A stretch of DNA of 11,255 bases from Pseudaestuariivita sp. (GTDB lineage: Bacteria > Pseudomonadota > Alphaproteobacteria > Rhodobacterales > Rhodobacteraceae): the NCBI GenBank assembly GCA_020629995.1, contig JAHDCH010000073.1:1-11255 (forward strand), given 5' to 3'. This document shows, one piece after another, positions 6,335 through 11,255 of this stretch; within the stretch, counting starts at the first letter, position 1, and each line of letters starts with the position of its first letter. The notes under the pieces are model-generated. The model was not told the DNA's origin, made no database searches, and worked only from the letters and a program-made list of their open reading frames with translations. The translations under genes were made by a program, and so were the position numbers.

Positions 6335-7561
6335 ATGAAGCTGGCCGAATGCGAGGTGATCGTCACAGCGCCCCCCGCGCCTGGTTGGGGCGGGCGCTAC
6401 TGGATCCTGGTGAAGGTGACGACGGCCTGCGGGATTGTGGGCTGGGGCGAGTGCTACGCAGCTTCGGTTGGGCCTGACGCGATGGGCGCGGTGATCGGGG
6501 ATGTGTTTGGCCGGTATTTCGAAGGCGAGAACCCCGAAAACGTCGAACGCCTGTTCCGCCGCGTCTATTCCTCGGGGTTCACGCAACGGCCGGACCTGAC
6601 GGTCATGGGCGCGTTTTCGGGGCTGGAGATTGCGTGCTGGGACATTCTGGGCAAGGCGCGCGAGCGGCCCGTCTGGGCGCTGATTGGCGGGCGGATGTGG
6701 GACCGGGTCCGGCTTTATACCTATCTGTATCCGTTGGAGCATCACGAGATCGCAGCTTTCTGGACATCACCCGAGATGGCCGCGGAAAGCGCCCGCGCGG
6801 TGGTCGACCAGGGCTATACAGCCGTCAAGTTCGACCCCGCCGGCCCCTACACCATGCGCGGCGGGCACCAGCCCGCGATGTCCGACATTTCCATGTCGGT
6901 CGCCTTTTGCAAGGCGATCCGCGAGGCGGTGGGCGACAAGGCCGATCTGCTGTTCGGCACGCATGGCCAGTTCACGACGGCGGGTGCGATCCGGCTGGGG
7001 CAGGCTTTGGAGCCATATTTGCCGCTGTGGTACGAAGAGCCGATCCCGCCCGACACGATCGACGCCTTTGAACGGGTCGCGGATGCGGTGCGCATTCCCG
7101 TCGCCACCGGAGAGCGGATGACAACCAAGGCCGAATTCGCAGCGGCGCTCAAGGCCGGGGTTGCCATCCTGCAACCGGCGCTGGGACGGTCGGGTGGCAT
7201 CTGGGAGACGAAAAAGATCGCAGCCCTTGCCGAAGTCTACAACGCGCAGATGGCGCCGCATCTGTATGCGGGCCCGGTCGAATGGGCTGCCAACCTGCAT
7301 CTGGCCACGGCTACGCCGAACCTGCTGATCGCGGAGACAATCGATACGCCGTTCCACCGAGCCCTGATCAAGGACAGCATCGAGGTGGACCGCGGGTTTA
7401 CCGCACTCGGAGACGCGCCAGGACTGGGGATCGAGGTGGACGAGGCGCTTGCTCGCGCGCACCCGTTCGACGGGGATGGTCTGCACCTGCAGATGCAGGA
7501 CGCGCCGTGCGATTACGTCAATGGCAACAGCTTTGAAGGCGGCGCGCCGCCCAAGACCTGA
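6335..7561 (+). CDS. Mandelate racemase/muconate lactonizing enzyme family protein
   Basis: 408-residue enolase-superfamily protein: N-terminal capping domain (about 1-125) and a TIM-barrel (about 130-375). The family performs Mg-dependent proton abstraction next to a carboxylate, as in sugar-acid dehydratases, racemases and cycloisomerases. Visible barrel elements are KFDP (Lys165, Asp167), FGTHGQFT (207-214), WYEEPIPP with Glu234/Glu235, ATGERMT with Glu260, LQPALGRSGG (279-288) and APHLYAGP with His309. Two positions differ from the usual pattern: the first metal-ligand Asp at the end of strand 3 appears replaced by Gly208 in GTHGQ, and the Asp usually found after QP, partner of the catalytic His, is Ala282. 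It may use His210 instead or belong to a divergent subgroup. The GGGAG at 6323-6327 supports the start. It follows the alcohol dehydrogenase and may share its pathway. Galactonate dehydratase is a common automatic label but is not justified here. Confidence 0.85.
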   Translation: MKLAECEVIVTAPPAPGWGGRYWILVKVTTACGIVGWGECYAASVGPDAMGAVIGDVFGRYFEGENPENVERLFRRVYSSGFTQRPDLTVMGAFSGLEIACWDILGKARERPVWALIGGRMWDRVRLYTYLYPLEHHEIAAFWTSPEMAAESARAVVDQGYTAVKFDPAGPYTMRGGHQPAMSDISMSVAFCKAIREAVGDKADLLFGTHGQFTTAGAIRLGQALEPYLPLWYEEPIPPDTIDAFERVADAVRIPVATGERMTTKAEFAAALKAGVAILQPALGRSGGIWETKKIAALAEVYNAQMAPHLYAGPVEWAANLHLATATPNLLIAETIDTPFHRALIKDSIEVDRGFTALGDAPGLGIEVDEALARAHPFDGDGLHLQMQDAPCDYVNGNSFEGGAPPKT

Positions 7562-7562
7562 G

Positions 7563-7595
7563 CCGCCAGCCGGGGCATATGCGCCCGGCTGGCGG
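7563..7595. terminator. Strong inverted repeat, bidirectional terminator between convergent genes
   Basis: A perfect 12 bp stem, CCGCCAGCCGGG (7563-7574) against CCCGGCTGGCGG (7584-7595), encloses a 9 base loop containing GCATATGC, which can add two more pairs. It begins 2 bases after the stop at 7561 and ends 11 bases before the convergent stop at 7607. Only a weak T-rich stretch (TGTT) follows on the + strand and none on the - strand, common in GC-rich alphaproteobacteria. Confidence 0.75.
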
Positions 7596-7606
7596 TGTTC
7601 CGCGAT

Positions 7607-9484
7607 TTATGCCGCGCGTTCCCAGGGACGGGTAAAGCTGCCCAGAACGTCCGTGACCGCGGCGTCATCGGCGTTGCCTTCGATCTGTGCGACAAGGCCG
7701 CGCTTCTTGTCGTCGATCACCGACACAACATGCGCATCCACGCCCGCCTCGCTCAGCGCGGCGTTATAGACCCGGGTGATCGCGGATTTGCGCAGGTCAG
7801 GCTTGAACACTTTGCCGACTGCCGTTTTCGGCAATTCATCCAGGATTTCCAGATGCTTGGGCTGGGCCGCGCGTTCGTGCACATGCGCCTTGCAATAGGC
7901 CATCAGTTCGTCACTGGTGACGGTTGCGCCAGCGACAAGTTCGACAAAGGCGCAGGGCAGCTCGCCCGAGTGGGCATCGGGCTGGCCGATGGCACCGGCA
8001 AATGCCACGGCCTCATGGCCCAGCAGCGCCTCTTCGATCTCGGCCGGGTCGATGTTGTGGCCGCCACGGATGATCAGGTCCTTGGCGCGGCCGGTGATCC
8101 AGAGATAGCGGTCCTCGTCCATACGGCCGAGGTCGCCGGTGCGAAGATGGGTCCCCCAGTAATACAGGTCGGCGTTCTTGTCCGCCTCGGTATAGGTATT
8201 GCCGGCAAAGACACCGGGGTTGGACACGCAGATTTCACCAATCTCATCCGTGTCGCATTCGACCGGGCCGTCGGGCGTGGATTTGACAATTTTGACGTCG
8301 CAATACGGGAACGGAATACCGATCGAGCCGACCTTCTTTTCACCGTCAACCGGGTTGATCGAGACAAGGCAGGTCGCTTCTGTCAGGCCGTAGCCTTCAA
8401 CGATGGACACGCCGGTTGCGGCCTCGAACCGTTTGAACAGCTCGAGCGGCAAAGGGGCCGAGCCCGAGAACGACGTCTTGATCGACGAGACATCCGCATC
8501 CACCGGGCGCTGCATCAGGGCCGAAATGGCGGTGGGCACTGTGATGACAAAGGTGATTTTCCAGCGTTCGACCAGTTTCCAGAAATTATCGAAGACTCCA
8601 TCACCCCGGTAGCCCTGCGGCGTGGGGAAGACGACATGCGCGCCGGAGGAAAGGCAGGCCATGAGGATGACGTGCACGGCAAACACGTGGAACAAGGGCA
8701 GCGGGCAGATCACGTTGTCTTCTTCGGTGAACAGCAGCGCGTCACCCAGCCAGCCGTTGTAGATGATGCCCGAATATTTATGTTGCGCGACCTTGGGCAT
8801 GCCAGTGGTGCCGCCCGTGTGGAAATAGGCGGCAACGCGGTCTTCCTGCACGTCCTCGAAGGTGAGCGTGGTGGGTTGCTTGGCCACCTCGGTGGTAAAG
8901 TCCAGCACCCTCGCCGAATGCTTTGCCTCGACCTTGGGGCGGATCAGCGGGACGATCCAGGATTTGGGCGGGGTCAGGTAGCGGTTCAGGTCCACTTCGA
9001 TGATCGTGGTCACGTTGGGCGCGAGGGCCGCGGATTCGGCAGCCTTTTGCGGCACATCCGTCTTGGGGAACCCTTTCAGGGTGACAAGAACCTTCGCACC
9101 GGTCTCGCGCAGGATGGCGCCGATCTGTTCAGCGTCCAGCAGAGGGTTGATGGGGTTGGCAATCCCGGCAACGCAACCACCCAGCAGGGTCAGGACGGTT
9201 TCATTGCAATTGGGCAGCAGGTAGGCGACCACATCGTTCGGCCCCACCCCAAGCGAGCGGAAGAGGTTCGCCGTTTGCGCGGTTTTTGCGCGCAGCTGGT
9301 CCCAAGTGAGCGTTTCCGCCTTGTCCTTGGGGCCCGAGAAAATCTGGTAGCTGACCGCTGGCCTTGATCCGAACTTGTCGGCGGTGTTCGACAGCAGCCC
9401 CCACAGCGTCACGGGCACATCCCGGTCAGCCCACGGCATTTCATTCTGAATCGCATCGCGATCCACGTAAGATGCAAAAGTCAC
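7607..9484 (-). CDS. Acyl-CoA synthetase (AMP-forming, ANL superfamily)
   Basis: 625-residue adenylate-forming ligase that activates a carboxylic (probably fatty or related) acid with ATP and CoA. ANL motifs are all present: the phosphate loop FHTGGTTGMPK (221-231), GYGLTEAT (364-371), the hinge region TGDLGRMDE...ITGRAKDLI with Asp451 and Arg466, and the C-terminal catalytic lysine in AVGKVFKP (about Lys558). The length fits the approx. 630-residue Rhodobacterales acyl-CoA synthetases, longer than typical medium-chain FadK/DmdB types, with a C-terminal extension after the usual lysine motif. I chose the GTG at 9484 because GGGGAGG lies 5 bases upstream of it on the - strand; an in-frame ATG at 9643 would add 53 low-complexity residues unlike the family. 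The gene is preceded by a 177 base spacer with a palindrome and, on the same strand, by a MarR regulator gene. Chain-length preference cannot be read from sequence. Confidence 0.92.
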   Translation of the reverse strand: MTFASYVDRDAIQNEMPWADRDVPVTLWGLLSNTADKFGSRPAVSYQIFSGPKDKAETLTWDQLRAKTAQTANLFRSLGVGPNDVVAYLLPNCNETVLTLLGGCVAGIANPINPLLDAEQIGAILRETGAKVLVTLKGFPKTDVPQKAAESAALAPNVTTIIEVDLNRYLTPPKSWIVPLIRPKVEAKHSARVLDFTTEVAKQPTTLTFEDVQEDRVAAYFHTGGTTGMPKVAQHKYSGIIYNGWLGDALLFTEEDNVICPLPLFHVFAVHVILMACLSSGAHVVFPTPQGYRGDGVFDNFWKLVERWKITFVITVPTAISALMQRPVDADVSSIKTSFSGSAPLPLELFKRFEAATGVSIVEGYGLTEATCLVSINPVDGEKKVGSIGIPFPYCDVKIVKSTPDGPVECDTDEIGEICVSNPGVFAGNTYTEADKNADLYYWGTHLRTGDLGRMDEDRYLWITGRAKDLIIRGGHNIDPAEIEEALLGHEAVAFAGAIGQPDAHSGELPCAFVELVAGATVTSDELMAYCKAHVHERAAQPKHLEILDELPKTAVGKVFKPDLRKSAITRVYNAALSEAGVDAHVVSVIDDKKRGLVAQIEGNADDAAVTDVLGSFTRPWERAA

Positions 9485-9486
9485 GA

Positions 9487-9496
9487 TATCCTCCCC
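9487..9496 (-). promoter_or_regulatory. Ribosome binding site for the GTG start at 9484
   Basis: The - strand reads GGGGAGGATATCGTG into the start codon, a near-ideal Shine-Dalgarno sequence 5 bases before GTG. It decides the start of the acyl-CoA synthetase in favour of GTG over upstream in-frame ATG codons. Confidence 0.75.
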
Positions 9497-9533
9497 GGGT
9501 GCCCATTCGGGCTGGTTTTTAAGTGGTGAGGGA

Positions 9534-9562
9534 AGGATGCGGGGGAATGGGTTTTGAAGCAA
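9534..9562 (-). promoter_or_regulatory. Candidate promoter of the acyl-CoA synthetase gene
   Basis: On the - strand TTGCTT (9562-9557) and CATCCT (9539-9534) are separated by 17 bases, placing transcription start about 40 bases before the GTG. The -35 half is fair and the -10 half weak, so this is a tentative call. Confidence 0.25.
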
Positions 9563-9586
9563 GCCTCCGCGAGCCCCGGCAAGGGT

Positions 9587-9605
9587 GTCTGACGGTACGT
9601 CAAAC
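9587..9605. promoter_or_regulatory. Palindrome GTCTGACG-GTA-CGTCAAAC, candidate operator
   Basis: Two 8 base arms (9587-9594 and 9598-9605) are complementary except for one pair, with a perfect TGACG/CGTCA core around a 3 base centre. The size suits a dimeric winged-helix regulator. It lies in the spacer between the MarR-type gene and the acyl-CoA synthetase gene, about 100 bases upstream of the latter's start. Which protein binds is unknown; the adjacent MarR product is the first candidate. Confidence 0.45.
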
Positions 9606-9661
9606 CGGGATGACCCAGCGTCGCCCCCGCAACGTGGCGGCAAGTTGTGTGTGGAGCCGCG

Positions 9662-10159
9662 TCAGTAGATGTAGCGAATCTGGTCGCTCCAGTACCGCTC
9701 CATCCGTCGCAAGGCGCCGGTGATGTCGCCCATCGTCTGGTCACCGAGAATCTGTTTGGCCTCCAGCCCGTCGGCGTGCCGTTCGAACAGATGCGACACG
9801 GTATCGTGGATGCCGCGGCCCTTGTCGGTCAGCCGCACGCGCACCGACCGGCGATCAATCTCGCACCGCTGATGGTGCATATAGCCCATGTCGACCAGCT
9901 TTTTCAGGTTATAGCTGACGTTGGAGCCCTGATAGTAGCCGCGCGTCTTCAGCTCGCCCGCGGTGACCTCATTGTCGCCGATGTTGAACAGCAGCAGCGC
10001 CTGTACCGCGTTGATCTCCAGAACGCCCACCCGCTCGAATTCGTCCTTGATGACATCCAGCAACAACCGATGCAGTCGTTCGACCAGCGCCAGCGCCTCA
10101 AGGTATCCGGCCATGAACCCTTTGTCGCCCAGAAGGGCCATGGGCTTTTGCATGCTCAT
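9662..10159 (-). CDS. MarR-family winged-helix regulator (LdtR/PetP-like)
   Basis: 165-residue dimeric DNA-binding regulator of the MarR fold. The N-terminal helix (about 18-45) mediates dimer contact; INAVQALLLFNIGDNEVTAGEL (49-70) forms helices 2-3. GYYQGSNVSYNLKKLVDMGY (74-93) is the recognition helix, and the wing is CEIDRRSVRVRLTDKG (99-114). The GYYQGSNVSYN signature recalls the LdtR/PetP group of alphaproteobacterial MarR proteins, known from memory only and not from a search; those regulators control stress, cell-wall or electron-transport genes. Start ATG at 10159 is chosen for GGAGA about 9 bases upstream; ATG at 10153 (two codons later) and one at 10201 are alternatives, the last adding 14 unlikely residues. 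It lies upstream of the acyl-CoA synthetase on the same strand with a 177 base gap and may regulate it or itself. Ligand unknown. Confidence 0.88.
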   Translation of the reverse strand: MSMQKPMALLGDKGFMAGYLEALALVERLHRLLLDVIKDEFERVGVLEINAVQALLLFNIGDNEVTAGELKTRGYYQGSNVSYNLKKLVDMGYMHHQRCEIDRRSVRVRLTDKGRGIHDTVSHLFERHADGLEAKQILGDQTMGDITGALRRMERYWSDQIRYIY

Positions 10160-10259
10160 TTTTGTGTTTCTCCGCCAAAAGCTGCCGTCTCTCAAGGGCA
10201 CCTAACAACGGATTCCACAACATTCGGTTAAAGCGTGCGGTGTTCAGATAAAGTCGTAA

Positions 10260-10529
10260 CTATTTCATCTGGTTGGGAGTCAAACCGGCCTGAATGCGGC
10301 TGATGATCGCCGCATGTTCGCCGGGCACTGGTGCCGCACCCGAAACCCAAGCGTACAGATCATGGTCGTTTTCCGACAGCAACATCTCGTAGGCATCAAG
10401 CTCGGCCGGGGGCAAGGAGGGCAGTTCAGCGTCGGCAAAGCCTGACAGGATCACGTCCATTTCCTTGATCCCGCGCCGCATCGACCGCATCGCCAGACGC
10501 TTGAGGCGCACATCATGCGGCTCGTCCAT
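10260..10529 (-). CDS. sdhE: SdhE, FAD assembly factor for succinate dehydrogenase
   Basis: 89-residue small helical protein of the SdhE/SDH5/DUF339 (CptB-like) family, which assists covalent attachment of FAD to SdhA of succinate dehydrogenase in the cytoplasm. The family signature RGxxE is present as RRGIKEMD (Arg19-Gly20...Glu23), and the conserved second helix follows with LPPAELDAYEMLL (39-51) and the acidic, aromatic ENDHDLYAWV (53-62). Length is typical (about 80-95). It starts 2 bases after the stop of the XRE gene, so its ribosome binding site (AGG at the end of that gene) lies inside the upstream coding sequence and translation is probably coupled. No obvious terminator follows; the 100 bases to the MarR start show no clear structure. 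Confidence 0.9.
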   Translation of the reverse strand: MDEPHDVRLKRLAMRSMRRGIKEMDVILSGFADAELPSLPPAELDAYEMLLSENDHDLYAWVSGAAPVPGEHAAIISRIQAGLTPNQMK

Positions 10530-10531
10530 GC

Positions 10532-10933
10532 TTAGACCTGCTGGTTCGCGCGGGACGCCGCGCGCAGGCGCTTTTCCAACCGCCCGATGCGTTCGGCCGA
10601 GCGCAACATCTGAGACTTCATCTCGCGCATTTCCATAAGCATATCAGCCATGTCCGGCGAAATACTGGTTGCCATATCCGGCGCGTCCAGCCCTTCGCCT
10701 TCGCCGGTCAAAAGCCACGTGATCGACACGTTCAGCAAGCCCGCCAGCATCGACAATCGGTTCGCACGCGGCTCGGACAGGTCATGTTCCCAGCCTTCCA
10801 GCGTCTTGAGCTTGATCCCCAGCCGCCCGGCCAGTTCGGCCTGGCTGAGGCCCAGAGCCTGGCGCGCCCCCGCAATACGGTCTCCGAACGTGGCCGCGTC
10901 GGGCCCGTACCAGTCAAATTCCTGTTCCGTCAT
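10532..10933 (-). CDS. XRE-family helix-turn-helix regulator with C-terminal coiled coil
   Basis: 133-residue DNA-binding protein. Residues 16-76 form a Cro/C1-type HTH: FGDRIAGARQALGLSQAELAGRLG, then KLKTLEGWEHDLSEPR, where the recognition helix lies, and a closing LSMLAGLLNVSITWLLTGEG typical of XRE domains. A Met- and Glu-rich stretch (94-126, PDMADMLMEMREMKSQM and RIGRLEKRL) looks like an amphipathic helix or coiled coil that could dimerise the protein. There is no peptidase or cupin domain. The start at 10933 is preceded by a modest AGG about 12 bases upstream. It is co-directional with sdhE at a 2 base gap and divergent from the aminotransferase at 11021, so autoregulation and control of either neighbour from the 87 base spacer are possible. 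Targets unknown. Confidence 0.9.
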   Translation of the reverse strand: MTEQEFDWYGPDAATFGDRIAGARQALGLSQAELAGRLGIKLKTLEGWEHDLSEPRANRLSMLAGLLNVSITWLLTGEGEGLDAPDMATSISPDMADMLMEMREMKSQMLRSAERIGRLEKRLRAASRANQQV

Positions 10934-10959
10934 GGCAAAGGACCTGCCCTATATTGTGA

Positions 10960-11255
<296 letters not shown>

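Noticed and set aside
4952..6745. A 597-codon open frame on the - strand across the dehydrogenase and neighbouring genes
   Set aside because: It crosses three well-supported genes and two intergenic elements in antisense and has no domain; it is a GC-skew artefact.
7595..9367. A 590-codon open frame on the + strand opposite the acyl-CoA synthetase gene
   Set aside because: It lies wholly antisense to a protein with all ANL motifs; its product is rich in Arg, Gly, Asp and His without a recognisable domain, as expected from mirrored GC-rich codons.
9598..9603. TTGACG on the - strand within the palindrome as a -35 box
   Set aside because: At 16-18 base spacing there is only GC-rich sequence (GCCGGG) and nothing like a -10 box, so I keep the palindrome as an operator candidate instead.
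9485..9643. N-terminal extension of the acyl-CoA synthetase to an ATG at 9643
   Set aside because: It would translate the spacer that holds the palindrome, adds 53 residues unlike the family, and ignores the strong ribosome binding site before the GTG at 9484.
10948..10953. TATAGG on the - strand as the -10 box of the XRE gene
   Set aside because: No acceptable -35 hexamer occurs at 16-18 bases; TTGCAT is present but only 10 bases away.

Overview
The window is GC-rich, densely packed bacterial DNA. Gene content, codon use and a typical intergenic motif (a GC-rich stem followed by CCATATTTG and AAAGAGAAGAA) point to an alphaproteobacterium of the Rhodobacterales, probably the marine Roseobacter group. 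This is inferred from protein and intergenic style, not from a marker gene. I see no rRNA, tRNA, CRISPR array, insertion sequence, phage gene or integration site.

Left part (1-5079, + strand): after a possible 3' tail of an upstream gene comes a compact five-gene run with 1-4 base overlaps or an 11 base gap. It encodes a type II haloacid dehalogenase with its full active-site set, an alpha/beta hydrolase, a threonine/serine dehydratase-type PLP enzyme without an ACT domain, an endonuclease/exonuclease/phosphatase (EEP) family protein, and a Tet(A)-like major facilitator exporter. The run looks like one transcription and translation unit; its substrate is unknown.

Middle part (5080-7606, + strand): a small nested hairpin follows the exporter. 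Then come a zinc-dependent NAD alcohol dehydrogenase and a mandelate racemase/muconate lactonizing enzyme family protein (enolase superfamily), separated by a second copy of the intergenic motif seen before the first operon. They may act together on a hydroxy or sugar acid. The enolase-superfamily protein lacks two acidic residues usual in that family. A strong 12 bp inverted repeat at 7563-7595 ends this unit and probably also the convergent one.

Right part (7607-10933, - strand): a long-chain-type acyl-CoA synthetase (GTG start with a good ribosome binding site), preceded by a 177 base spacer holding a near-perfect palindrome, a MarR-family regulator resembling the LdtR/PetP group, then an XRE-type DNA-binding protein gene followed 2 bases later by sdhE (flavinylation factor for succinate dehydrogenase). 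Diverging from the XRE gene at 11021 and running off the window is a class I aspartate aminotransferase.

Nothing here is clearly a new defence or mobile system. The items most worth a second look are the unusual five-gene operon, the altered active site of the enolase-superfamily protein, the XRE-sdhE coupling, and the palindrome upstream of the acyl-CoA synthetase.
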